39,040 nucleotides of DNA from Kocuria massiliensis (GTDB taxonomy: Bacteria; Actinomycetota; Actinomycetes; Actinomycetales; Micrococcaceae): positions 1-39,040 of the forward strand of contig NZ_LT835158.1 of the NCBI RefSeq assembly GCF_900169715.1. The letters run 5' to 3'. Position 1 is the first letter of the stretch; each line of letters begins with the position of its first letter. Made by a program: the position numbers and the translations under genes. Shown in pieces: positions 1 through 8,343 of the stretch. The notes beneath the pieces were generated by a model that was not told the origin of the DNA, made no database searches, and was given only the letters and a program-made list of their open reading frames with translations.

Positions 1-127
1 ACCATCCAATCTTTGGGCGATACGCCGTTGGCGGTTCTGCTGACCATTTCCCACTCTCGGCGCAAGAAGCTGCACGATCAGATCACCCAGCTCTGCGATG
101 AGATGGACCTGGTCAGATTCGAAGCCG
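1..127. repeat. Left copy of the 127-bp terminal overlap
   Basis: Bases 1-127 are identical to 38914-39040. Because parA reads continuously across the join, this is best explained as an assembly overlap of a circular molecule and not as a biological repeat. The circle is then 38,913 bp. Confidence 0.95.
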
Positions 128-255
128 AGATTCCCAACCGGGTCGGCATCGCCGAGGCCTGGTTCGCAGATACACAGAAGCTGGACCTGGCCGGATACCA
201 AGATGTCTACACTGAGCTCTCGACCGCCCTACGAGCACACATGCAACGTGCATAA
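1..255 (+). CDS. parA: ParA-type partition ATPase, 3' part (gene continues from 38554)
   Basis: This is the C-terminal part of the partition ATPase whose start lies at 38554. The reading frame is open from base 1 and joins in frame across the 127-base terminal overlap, giving a 204-residue protein for the whole gene. This part covers the end of the ATPase fold, from TIQSLGDTPLAVLL to the C-terminus AHMQRA. The stop is followed within a few bases by CA-rich repeat tract A and then by the small parB-like gene at 306, so the order is repA-parA-parB-like. The whole protein is of the short type Ib ParA size and has no extra N-terminal DNA-binding domain. Confidence 0.93.
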   Translation, partial: TIQSLGDTPLAVLLTISHSRRKKLHDQITQLCDEMDLVRFEAEIPNRVGIAEAWFADTQKLDLAGYQDVYTELSTALRAHMQRA

Positions 256-290
256 CCACGCACGCACGCACCAACGCACACACTCACTTA
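255..290. repeat. CA-rich repeat tract A, candidate centromere site
   Basis: The short gap between parA and the parB-like gene is filled by a CA/CG-rich tract. It contains one copy (269-287) of the 19-bp unit CACCAACGCACACACTCAC, which also occurs at 585-603 and 38513-38531. The tract ends just before the AAGGAGAA ribosome site of the next gene. Position and repetition suggest that it is a binding site for the parB-like protein (parS and/or autoregulatory operator). The binding is inference. Confidence 0.65.
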
Positions 291-305
291 ATCAAGGAGA
301 ACATC

Positions 306-563
306 ATGGCAAAGAACAACGGCCTCCAGAACGCCTTCGACAAGAAGTCATCAACCCGGACCTCGAACAGTGTCGCCAGCAGCTTCCCGGCAGAGGCTTC
401 ACAGCCTCGCCCCGACGTGCGCATGACCGTGGATATGGAAGGAGACCTGCACGAACGGCTCAGGAGGGAAGCCCTCGAGAACAAGATGGCCACGCCGAAG
501 CGGCCTGGCTCGACTGTCAAGGAGTTGCTGAACTACTACCTGCGGCGCGGCATGGAAAACTGA
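306..563 (+). CDS. Small ParB-like centromere-binding protein, probable ribbon-helix-helix
   Basis: This 85-residue protein has a basic, Ser/Thr-rich, probably disordered N-terminus (about residues 1-35). A short segment follows, PRPDVRMTVDMEGDLHERLRREA, and the C-terminus reads STVKELLNYYLRRG. One short strand followed by two helices is the pattern of a ribbon-helix-helix fold. Its place directly after parA and between two copies of the CA-rich repeat makes it the likely ParB partner: it would bind the repeats, stimulate ParA ATPase and repress the par operon. The start is set by AAGGAGAA about 6 bases upstream. No HTH_ParB domain is present, so this is not a classical chromosomal-type ParB. 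The fold assignment is from pattern only. Confidence 0.72.
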   Translation: MAKNNGLQNAFDKKSSTRTSNSVASSFPAEASQPRPDVRMTVDMEGDLHERLRREALENKMATPKRPGSTVKELLNYYLRRGMEN

Positions 564-567
564 TCAT

Positions 568-603
568 GCACACACGCACACACTCACCAACGCACACACT
601 CAC
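568..603. repeat. CA-rich repeat tract B, candidate centromere site
   Basis: This tract lies directly after the parB-like gene. It contains CACCAACGCACACACTCAC at 585-603 and a second partial unit upstream, so two units stand in tandem. A stretch of about 35 bases is identical to tract C before parA. A 7-bp hairpin (601-607 with 612-618, loop GTGA) overlaps its right edge. The remaining bases to 710 hold no gene that I can support. Confidence 0.65.
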
Positions 604-618
604 ATGCGTGAGCATGTG
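601..618. terminator. Small hairpin after the par genes
   Basis: CACATGC and GCATGTG form a perfect 7-bp stem with a GTGA loop immediately after tract B. There is no T-run, so it may be an operator or a weak terminator of the par operon. Confidence 0.3.
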
Positions 619-710
619 CGGGACTGTAGGCATCGGAAGCTCTGTTAAACGGTCCTCGGCTCGGTTAACGTGGATTGTGAAGTACGTCAACCCGACAGGA
701 CCCGCGCTAC

Positions 711-3700
711 ATGGCACGTCGCAAACCCACCACCATCGACGGACAAACCGATCTGTTCGAATTCCTGACCCCGGAATCGGAGGAAACACGAGATGAGCGA
801 CTACGCAGCTATCGCGAAGACCAACTGGAAGCGGCTGACCCCGAGCCAGTACCAAGCCCTGGAGAACCAGGAGGTGTTCTTCCAGAACCTGGCGGACCAG
901 GCCGAGGAACAAATCAATCAGCTGCAGCTGAGCCTGCAGGGGCAGGACAGTCCGACCGAGGACTTCCTGGCCAAGTGGGGGAGGCTGAACGCGGCGAAGC
1001 AGCAGGCCGAGGAGATCGTGATCTCCGAGGTGCTGACCCCGCCGAGGGATCAGTGGGAGACCGACCTCGAGACGGAAGAGGACGAGAGCCCGGACCCGAC
1101 GTGGACCGCGATCAACCAGCGGATCGCCCAGCTGGACCAGGAAGCGACCGAGACACCGGAGTAGACGAAGACGCCTTCATTCAGGCATCACCGGATGATC
1201 TGGCTCCTTCGGGTACCCAGGCCCGTTTCCAGGCCAACCTCGCCGCGATCCAGACCCTTCGCCGGATCCAGGCCGAGGAGAGGGAAGCCACCACCGAGGA
1301 ACGTCAGCAACTGGCACGGTGGGGTTCCTGGGGTGCGACCGGACTGGCCGAGGTCTTCAACCCGGCCCGGACCGAGTTCGAGGCCGAGCGTGAAGAGCTG
1401 CGCCAAGAGCTGTCCGAGGCAGAGTACCGGGCCGCAGAGCGGACCGTACTCAATGCGCACTTCACTGACCCGCGTGTAGCTCAGGCGATGTGGCAGGCCA
1501 TGACCGATCTGGGATTCGAGTCCGGGCGCGTGCTCGAACCCGGCTCCGGGTCCGGGACCTTCATCGGTACCGCCCCCGAGGGCGCAGAAATGACCGGTGT
1601 CGAACTCGATCCGGTTACCGCAGCGATCAGCCAGGCCGTCTACCCGGATGCGACCATCCGCACCGAGTCCTTCGCTGATACGGCAGTTCCCGATGATTAC
1701 TTCGACGTCGTGATCGGCAACGTCCCCTTCGGGCAGAACGTGCTCCACGATCCGAGGCACAACCCGGACCGGCACTCACTGCACAATCACTTCATCCTCA
1801 AGTCCTTGGATCTGGTCAAACCCGGTGGGATCGTCGGGGTGATCTCCTCGACCTACACCCTCGATGCCCAAAACAGTGCGGCACGGCAAGCCATGCACGA
1901 GAAGGCCGACCTGCTCACCGCAATCCGGCTACCAAACAGGGCCTTCCAACGCTCGGCCGGTACCGACGTGGCCACCGACGTACTGTTCTTCCGCAAACGG
2001 CACGAGCACGAGACACCCGGCAACGACGGCTGGGTCCACACACGTCAGCAACGGATCACCTACGCCGATCAGGAAGCCACAGTCAGCCTCAACGAGGCGT
2101 TCTTCACTGAAGAACTGGAAGGCCATTTCATCATCCCGCCCCGGCCTGCCACGGACCGATTCGGCAACGACACCGCCATCTACCCCTCGAACCCATCTTC
2201 TGATTTCGGCGTCTCGGTCAACGTACTGGCCAGCAGACTTCGTGGAGTTGTCACCCGTCGTGGAAACCAGAGTCTGCTCTACGACCCGACCCCGGCCAGC
2301 GATGCCCAGGCGATGCCGCTGATCGTCCCCGACGAGCAGAACCTCCTCGATGGGCACATCACCGACCAGGGCGAGGGCGTCTTCACCATCTACCGGCAAG
2401 GTACCCAGCAGCCCTTGGAGGTCCCCGCGACCCAGCGGACCGAACTCTCCTCCTTGCTCCAGCTGCGCGACCAGACACGGAGTCTGATCAGTGCCGAGGC
2501 ACAGACGACCACCGATACCGAGGACATCGCAGCCACCCGACGCGGACTCTCCGACGCCTACGCCGCCTACGTAGAGACCTATGGTCCGATCAACCGGATC
2601 AAGGAATCGACCACCGCCACCGGTACGATCACCCGCCGTGCCGCACCGGTCATGGCCAAACTCAACAAGGACCCGTATGGGCCGCTGGTGTCCAGCCTCG
2701 AGGTCTACGACAACGCGACCGGTACCGCCGTGCCCGCTGCCTTGCTCTCCGAGCGTGTCCTCGAGCAGCGCAAAACGATCACCCGCGCCGAATCACCTGC
2801 CGATGCCCTGGCGATCAGTCTCGACCAGACCGGCGAGGTCGACCTCGACTACATTGCTGATCTGCTCGAGACCGACCCACAGACTGCCCGCGACCGGCTG
2901 GGCGAGACCGTCTTCGACGTCCCCGGCGAAAACCGGCTAGAGACCCGCGAGGCGTATCTCTCCGGTGATGTCCGGGCAAAACTCGAAGCCGCCGAGACCG
3001 CCGCCGTCGAGAACCCACAGCTGGCAGGCAATGTCGAGGCATTGCGCGAGGTCGTACCCACCGACCTACAACCCTCCGAGATCGAGGCCCGCGTCGGGGC
3101 CTCATGGATTCCAGATACCGTCCACACCGACTTCCTGCATGAAGTCACCGGGGATACCACCGCCACCATGCGCCGTGTCTCCGGTGCCAGCTGGGACTAC
3201 TCCGGCTCCGGGATGAACCGTGGCGGCTGGGGCACCGAGAAGTTCCCGGCCTACCGGCTGCTGGGACTGATGGCCGAACAAAAAGCCATCATCGCCTACC
3301 ACCCAGCCGATGAGGACGGACACCGGGCCGTCGATACCCAAGAAACCGCGATGGCCAATGAGCGGGCCGAAAACCTCGCCGAGCGGTTCAGCGAATGGGT
3401 CTGGGAAGACCCACAACGGGCCGCCACCCTGGCAGGCGAGTACAACCGCAGCTTCAACAACCTCGTGCTGCGCGACTATCAGAAGGCCGGTGAAGCCCTG
3501 ACCCTGCCGGGACTGGTCAAAAATTTCGTGCCCCGCGAGCACCAGCGAACCGCTGTGGCCCGGATGCTCAACGAACCCTCGGTTGGCTTATTCCACCAGG
3601 TTGGGGCGGGTAAGACCGCCGAGATGGTGATGGGCACCATGGAACTGAAACGCCTGGGGATGGTCAACAAGCCCGCCGTCGTGGTCCCCAACCACATGTT

Positions 3701-6326
3701 GAACCAATTCTCCCGCGAGTGGCTGGGCATGTATCCGCAGGCGAAACTGCTCACCGCCAGCTCCGAGGACATGCGTGGCGATGACCGCCGCGCCTTTATC
3801 GCCCGGACCGCGACCGGCGATTGGGACGCGATCATCCTGACCCACTCGGCCTTCACCCGCATTCCCATGACACCCGAGCATCAAAGCGCGTATCTGGATC
3901 GCGAGGTCGCGATCCAGCGGGAGAACCTCGAGAAATCCGCGCTGCGGGCCGAGCAGAACGGTGAAAACACGGGCAGATCAACCAAGCAGCTCCAGCGTAG
4001 GCTCCAAGCCATCGAGGAGCAGACCAAGGCCCTCCAGGATGCCGAGCACGACGACGGACTGACCTTCGAAGAAACCGGCATCGACTACCTCTGTGTCGAC
4101 GAGCTCCACGAGTTCAAGAACCTGGAGACAATCTCCCAGATTAAAGACGCCAGCATCGCAGGCTCGAAGAAGGCCACCGATCTGCACATGAAGATCGACT
4201 ACCTCCGCCAACAGCACGGCGACCGGGTGATCACCGGAGCCACCGGCACCCCGATTGCCAATTCCATGTCCGAAATGCACGTGATGACCCGGTTCCTCCG
4301 CCCTGACCTGCTCGAAGCGGCCGGGCTGGATGACTTCGACTCCTGGGCCGCGACCTTCGGCTCCGTGATCCGTGAGATGGAAATGACCGTCGCCGGAGGC
4401 GATTCCTTCCACATGAAGGAACGCTTCGCCAAATTCCAGAACGTCCCCGAACTGCTGCGGATGTTCCATACCTTCGGCGACGTCAAGCTCCAGGAAGACC
4501 TGAACCTTCCCGTCCCGCAGATCGCAGCCCGCACCTCGGACGGACAACGCGCACCCGAGACACTGGTCGTCCAACCTTCACAGGCGCAAAAAGAATATGT
4601 CGAGCAGATGGCAGACCGCTACGAGCTGGTCAGCAAAGGCACAGTCGATCCCCGGATCGACAACGCCCTGAAAATCACCAGCGATGGCCGTAAGGCCGCC
4701 GCCGACCTGCGTCTGCTCGGCGACGAAGCACCTCTGGATGATGGCCAGGCGAAGACCAAAGCCGAAGCCACCGCTGACCTGCTGGCACAGGTCTACGACG
4801 AGACCAAGGACAATCAGTACCTGATCGCCGGGACCGACCAGGTCCACCCGACCCCAGGGGCGTTGCAGGTCGTCTTCTGCGACCTCGGCACACCGAAGCC
4901 CGACGACCGATTCAGTCTCTACGACGAGCTAAAAACCCAATGCACAGCACGTGGCATCCCGGAAGAGAAAATCAGGTTCGTCCACGAAGCCACCAACGAT
5001 GCCAAAAAGGCCAGACTCTTTGAGCAGTGCCGTTCCGGTGACGTCGCGGTCCTGATCGGCTCCACCCAGAAAATGGGCGTCGGAACCAACATCCAGGCCC
5101 GGTTGGCGCACCTGGTCCACATGGATTGTCCGTGGCGGCCAGCTGATGTCGAGCAACGCAACGGGCGCATCCTGCGCCAAGGCAACCAGAACGACGAGGT
5201 CAAGCTGACCCAGGTCGTGACCAAAGGCTCCGTCGAGCCGTTCATGTGGCAGACCGTCGAACGCAAATCCGCTTTCACGAATCAGGCCATGCGGGGTAAG
5301 CTCGATGTCCGCGAGATCGAAGACATCGGCGACTCCACCATGTCCTACGCCGAGGTCAAAGCACTGGCCACCGGCAATCCGCTGCTGATTGAAAAATCCA
5401 ACGCCGACCAGCAGCTGTCCAAACTCGAACGCCTGGAACGAGGTCACCGGCAGGACCAGTCGACGCTGCAATTCTCCAAAGCCGGGTGGGTCTCCGAATC
5501 CACCCGACTCCAAGAAGAAATCCCACAGCTGCGCGAAGCCGCACAACACACCGTCGACACCAGCGGTGAGAAGTTCCGTATGACCGTGCCCGGTCACGGT
5601 GAGCCCATCACCGACCGGGCCAAGGCCGCCGAGGCACTGGCCGGATGGGCCACTACCAACGGCTCCCAACGTCCCCCGCTGCGCGGGGAAGCAGACCTGG
5701 GTACCTGCGCGCATCTCGGCGGCCATGATCTGCGCATGGTCCAAGGCCCCGGTGTCATGGGCGATCTCGGCTCCTCTCCGGTACGCATCGCCATTGCCGA
5801 TGCACCCGGTGTCTGCGTCGAGACCTCACGCAACGAGACACTGAACCCGCATCGCGGGCTGATCACCCGCATCGAGAACCAAATCGCGGGCCTGGATGAG
5901 AAGGCCGATCAACGGGCCACGCGGGTCGAGAAGCTGGAAGCCAGCATCGCCGATGCCGACCAGCGCCTCGGCAAACCCTTCGACAAGGCCGCCGACCTCG
6001 ATCTCGCACGCCAGAACGTCGCCGAGCTGGACAAAAAACTCCGCGCCTTCCAATCCAGGACACCCACCAGTGGGGGAGTCGCGCACCCCGGTGCCCAAAC
6101 CCCCCTGGGAACGGAGGCGACAGGACCGGAGTCCCCCGGGCAGACGGCGGTGATGGACCCACCCGATGACGGGATGAGTCAGGACGACATCGACCAGATG
6201 CGGACACTGCTCGGACGCGACTTCCCCCAAAACCCCGGTACCACCGGACCAACACAACAGGAGAACCCTTATAACCCCGGCCACGGGCCGGAGAACGAAC
6301 ACGACTGCGACAACGGAATCGACTAA
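711..6326 (+). CDS. DarB-like giant N6-adenine methylase / SNF2-type helicase
   Basis: This is an 1871-residue fusion of a DNA methyltransferase domain and a superfamily 2 helicase. The methylase shows motif I VLEPGSGSGTF (about residue 274) and a motif IV variant, NVPFG (about 337). The helicase shows Walker A GAGKT (about 965), a DELH box (about 1129), TGTPIANS (about 1176) and motif VI QRNGRILRQG (about 1481). Coiled coil and a disordered tail follow, with a GMSQDDIDQMRTLL...DFPQ motif near 1821 that recurs in two other plasmid proteins. Relatives occur on phages and conjugative elements; phage P1 DarB is injected with the DNA and protects it from restriction. A similar role here is inference. 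Residues 28-150 are Gly/Pro/Arg-rich and lie over the nested gene at 793-1164. The ribosome site before 711 is weak, so the true N-terminus is uncertain. Confidence 0.85.
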   Translation: MARRKPTTIDGQTDLFEFLTPESEETRDERLRSYREDQLEAADPEPVPSPGEPGGVLPEPGGPGRGTNQSAAAEPAGAGQSDRGLPGQVGEAERGEAAGRGDRDLRGADPAEGSVGDRPRDGRGREPGPDVDRDQPADRPAGPGSDRDTGVDEDAFIQASPDDLAPSGTQARFQANLAAIQTLRRIQAEEREATTEERQQLARWGSWGATGLAEVFNPARTEFEAEREELRQELSEAEYRAAERTVLNAHFTDPRVAQAMWQAMTDLGFESGRVLEPGSGSGTFIGTAPEGAEMTGVELDPVTAAISQAVYPDATIRTESFADTAVPDDYFDVVIGNVPFGQNVLHDPRHNPDRHSLHNHFILKSLDLVKPGGIVGVISSTYTLDAQNSAARQAMHEKADLLTAIRLPNRAFQRSAGTDVATDVLFFRKRHEHETPGNDGWVHTRQQRITYADQEATVSLNEAFFTEELEGHFIIPPRPATDRFGNDTAIYPSNPSSDFGVSVNVLASRLRGVVTRRGNQSLLYDPTPASDAQAMPLIVPDEQNLLDGHITDQGEGVFTIYRQGTQQPLEVPATQRTELSSLLQLRDQTRSLISAEAQTTTDTEDIAATRRGLSDAYAAYVETYGPINRIKESTTATGTITRRAAPVMAKLNKDPYGPLVSSLEVYDNATGTAVPAALLSERVLEQRKTITRAESPADALAISLDQTGEVDLDYIADLLETDPQTARDRLGETVFDVPGENRLETREAYLSGDVRAKLEAAETAAVENPQLAGNVEALREVVPTDLQPSEIEARVGASWIPDTVHTDFLHEVTGDTTATMRRVSGASWDYSGSGMNRGGWGTEKFPAYRLLGLMAEQKAIIAYHPADEDGHRAVDTQETAMANERAENLAERFSEWVWEDPQRAATLAGEYNRSFNNLVLRDYQKAGEALTLPGLVKNFVPREHQRTAVARMLNEPSVGLFHQVGAGKTAEMVMGTMELKRLGMVNKPAVVVPNHMLNQFSREWLGMYPQAKLLTASSEDMRGDDRRAFIARTATGDWDAIILTHSAFTRIPMTPEHQSAYLDREVAIQRENLEKSALRAEQNGENTGRSTKQLQRRLQAIEEQTKALQDAEHDDGLTFEETGIDYLCVDELHEFKNLETISQIKDASIAGSKKATDLHMKIDYLRQQHGDRVITGATGTPIANSMSEMHVMTRFLRPDLLEAAGLDDFDSWAATFGSVIREMEMTVAGGDSFHMKERFAKFQNVPELLRMFHTFGDVKLQEDLNLPVPQIAARTSDGQRAPETLVVQPSQAQKEYVEQMADRYELVSKGTVDPRIDNALKITSDGRKAAADLRLLGDEAPLDDGQAKTKAEATADLLAQVYDETKDNQYLIAGTDQVHPTPGALQVVFCDLGTPKPDDRFSLYDELKTQCTARGIPEEKIRFVHEATNDAKKARLFEQCRSGDVAVLIGSTQKMGVGTNIQARLAHLVHMDCPWRPADVEQRNGRILRQGNQNDEVKLTQVVTKGSVEPFMWQTVERKSAFTNQAMRGKLDVREIEDIGDSTMSYAEVKALATGNPLLIEKSNADQQLSKLERLERGHRQDQSTLQFSKAGWVSESTRLQEEIPQLREAAQHTVDTSGEKFRMTVPGHGEPITDRAKAAEALAGWATTNGSQRPPLRGEADLGTCAHLGGHDLRMVQGPGVMGDLGSSPVRIAIADAPGVCVETSRNETLNPHRGLITRIENQIAGLDEKADQRATRVEKLEASIADADQRLGKPFDKAADLDLARQNVAELDKKLRAFQSRTPTSGGVAHPGAQTPLGTEATGPESPGQTAVMDPPDDGMSQDDIDQMRTLLGRDFPQNPGTTGPTQQENPYNPGHGPENEHDCDNGID
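793..1164 (+). CDS. Nested small protein in the +1 frame of the methylase-helicase gene
   Basis: This 123-residue protein (MSDYAAIAKTNWKRLTPSQY...) is preceded by GGAGGAAACACG, a good ribosome site. Its codons have mostly G or C in the third position, and its composition is that of a normal soluble, largely helical protein. It is Gln/Glu-rich (LADQAEEQINQLQLSLQGQ) and has an acidic end. The large frame over the same bases reads as Pro/Gly/Arg/Glu-rich low-complexity sequence, so this frame looks like the one under selection here. It stops with TAG at 1162-1164, just where the large frame resumes normal composition. I do not recognise the family. It could be an independent accessory of the helicase, or the helicase N-terminus joined by a -1 frameshift. 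Confidence 0.65.
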   Translation: MSDYAAIAKTNWKRLTPSQYQALENQEVFFQNLADQAEEQINQLQLSLQGQDSPTEDFLAKWGRLNAAKQQAEEIVISEVLTPPRDQWETDLETEEDESPDPTWTAINQRIAQLDQEATETPE

Positions 6327-6338
6327 AGGACAGACCAT

Positions 6339-7007
6339 ATGACCATCGCACTCTCACTGATCTCCCTCGTCCTCGGAACAGCCATCGTCTGGTACGCCGC
6401 ACGGCGGAGATGGCGCAAAGACCCACCAACCGATCCAATCCGTCAGGTCTCCTTCATCGGGGCCACCCTGATCGGCTGGTCCCTCACCTGCTTCATCGTT
6501 TCCGGCATCTTGCTCGGCCTATTCACCATGCAACTGCCCGAACAATTCGCCTACCCCTACTCAGTGGCACTGCTCATCGGCATACTCGCACTCTGTGTGA
6601 CCACGGTGGTCACCTGGATTCTGGACGCACGAGCCATGCGACAGGAGATGATCCACAATGGCATCCCCAACCGGCCGGTGTTCGGATGGGGAGGGCTGAT
6701 CTTCCTCGTTCTGGCCATTACGGCTATGACTGGATTCGGAATGTTCGGCACCATGGCATACGGCTTCGGGTTCCTCGGCACTGCATCCGCACTGAACGAT
6801 CCCAGCTTCAACGCGGACCAACAACAGACCCAGCTCTACGGGACACTTTCTGCCCAGGCGATCATGGGTGTCATCGTCATGGCCCTGGTTCTCGCCTACA
6901 AAATCATCAAGTGGTGGAACGCCACCAGAAACTGGGATCAGGCCATGGATGCCCGCCAATCCACCATGACCGTCAGCAGCTACTCACGAACCAACAACAA
7001 CGGCTGA
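6339..7007 (+). CDS. Polytopic membrane protein, unrecognised
   Basis: This 222-residue protein starts 12 bases after the helicase stop, with AAAGGA as its ribosome site, so it is probably co-transcribed. Hydrophobic segments lie at about residues 2-20, 38-63, 73-95, 113-140 and 170-190. A basic loop (AARRRWRKDPP) follows the first, and the tail is polar and ends in SYSRTNNNG. No enzymatic motif is visible. Several more small membrane proteins lie further along this block, suggesting a membrane-associated set. The function is unknown. Confidence 0.75.
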   Translation: MTIALSLISLVLGTAIVWYAARRRWRKDPPTDPIRQVSFIGATLIGWSLTCFIVSGILLGLFTMQLPEQFAYPYSVALLIGILALCVTTVVTWILDARAMRQEMIHNGIPNRPVFGWGGLIFLVLAITAMTGFGMFGTMAYGFGFLGTASALNDPSFNADQQQTQLYGTLSAQAIMGVIVMALVLAYKIIKWWNATRNWDQAMDARQSTMTVSSYSRTNNNG

Positions 7008-7077
7008 CCCTGTCCAAATAATGCAACATCCGATAACATAATTGGTGCAAGATGGGCGACGGATGCGAGGAAGCCAC

Positions 7078-7479
7078 ATGTACTTAACTCGATACGACTA
7101 CCGCGAAGACCTTTTCAACATCATGCGTGCATTTCAGGACAGCGGCGCGGACTGGACCAACGAAGACCACCTCAACACCTTCGCGAACAGCACAGCCGAA
7201 ATGTATCGAGCCAAACACCTGCAGCGGATGCGCAAAGAGATCTTCCGAGGCCTGTTCAACTCAGACGGGACCATCAGGGGCTCGACCAAAGACGCCCGCG
7301 ACCGGAATTCTGGGATTCTTCGGGTTGTGGAGAATGCTCAAGAACTTCGCCGAGTTGCTGAAGCTGCCGGGATCGCTGACCGCAGCATACTTTCCCGGTG
7401 GAAATACTATTTGCGGAACCGAGACAGCGCTCCGATGCGTTCCGGACCATTGGACCCTGCCGAAGATCAAGGACTCTGA
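7078..7479 (+). CDS. Unrecognised 133-residue protein ending in the DPAEDQGL tail
   Basis: I chose ATG 7078 because GAGGAAG lies just before it. An upstream in-frame ATG would add 12 residues without a better ribosome site. The protein is soluble, charged and mostly helical (MYLTRYDYREDLFNIMRAF...). It has a possible DNA-binding-like segment, EAAGIADRSILSRWKYYLRNRD, near the end. Its last 12 residues, SGPLDPAEDQGL, are almost identical to the end of the unrelated membrane protein at 10645-11004. The codons differ mostly at silent positions, so the tail is conserved as protein sequence. The function is unknown; the tail may be a sorting, docking or degradation tag. Confidence 0.7.
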   Translation: MYLTRYDYREDLFNIMRAFQDSGADWTNEDHLNTFANSTAEMYRAKHLQRMRKEIFRGLFNSDGTIRGSTKDARDRNSGILRVVENAQELRRVAEAAGIADRSILSRWKYYLRNRDSAPMRSGPLDPAEDQGL

Positions 7480-7485
7480 TAACTC

Positions 7486-8343
7486 ATGCAGATCAACCTG
7501 CCGGTACCCAAGTCAGGTCTCGCCACGAAAGCATTCACACGTGCACTGCTAGGTGCCGCATCCCAGCTCGATCGTCGAGGAAACCACAGACCGGCCGAAC
7601 GCATACGCATAGAACTGCAAGGCCTCGGGTGGACGTCCAATCGGGTCCGTGGCTCGCAGACGGAAACTCCGGGATACTTCCCACTGATCCTGTCCACCAC
7701 ACGCGAAGACGGTATCTGCCTCTACCTCGGCTTCAGACCCAATTCGCTGCAGCTTCCCAAGCACCCGCTCCGCCCCCTCCTGCTCGATGCCTCGGCAACT
7801 GCTACCAAGACGTTCAGCAGAATCATTCACGGGCCTGTACCGCCGATCCAGGACCTGGCCGCTTTCTACGGAATCCCGTACACCTGGCGTCCAACCGATG
7901 ACCACCCGGACGAAGACCGCCACACCCCGGACATGGCAGTGTTCACCAACGCCGCGGGGCAATCGTTGGAGGTCCTTAACGTCCACGATGCTCGAGGCCG
8001 CGGAGACTGGGGCAACAGCCGATGGGGCCGCCCGTATGGCCGCCAAATCGGGTATTACTGGCAGGATGACTCTGAAGCCGGGGCACTGACTCACCTTCAC
8101 GAGATCACCGACTGGTTCGACATGCTTCAACGACTGATTGATTTTGGTGCCGACATGCCAGCCCAAGACATGGAAGACATCATCAACGGCTTCGAGGCCC
8201 GGAACCGGGATCGGTCCTACTGGGGTGGACCCATGAGGCGAGAGTTGAAAGAGCCTGATCCGGCCCAAAAATGGGTCCGAACTCTCAACGAATGGGCAGA
8301 AGCACTCGAAAACGATTGGGCGGAGGCTCTGGAATGCCGGTAA
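7486..8343 (+). CDS. Unrecognised protein of 285 residues
   Basis: This soluble protein begins 6 bases after the previous stop and ends overlapping the next start by 10 bases, so it belongs to one operon. It has a basic N-terminal third and a central part rich in Asp, His and aromatic residues (RPTDDHPDEDRHTPDMAVFTN, DARGRGDWGNSRWGRPYGRQIGYYW). The C-terminus is helical with a repeated EWAEALE/DWAEALE segment. No transmembrane segment or signal peptide is seen. I recognise no family. The tight coupling with the 394-residue protein at 8334 suggests that the two act together, perhaps as a two-gene defence or anti-defence module, but this is only context. Confidence 0.7.
   Translation: MQINLPVPKSGLATKAFTRALLGAASQLDRRGNHRPAERIRIELQGLGWTSNRVRGSQTETPGYFPLILSTTREDGICLYLGFRPNSLQLPKHPLRPLLLDASATATKTFSRIIHGPVPPIQDLAAFYGIPYTWRPTDDHPDEDRHTPDMAVFTNAAGQSLEVLNVHDARGRGDWGNSRWGRPYGRQIGYYWQDDSEAGALTHLHEITDWFDMLQRLIDFGADMPAQDMEDIINGFEARNRDRSYWGGPMRRELKEPDPAQKWVRTLNEWAEALENDWAEALECR

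Noticed and set aside
98-796. Rightward frame of 232 codons across parA, the parB-like gene and beyond
   Set aside because: It overlaps two better genes in other frames and encodes Arg/Ser/His-rich noise, including the CA repeats.
4929-5744. Minus-strand frame of 271 codons opposite the helicase
   Set aside because: It is antisense to conserved helicase motifs, with shadow composition and no ribosome site.
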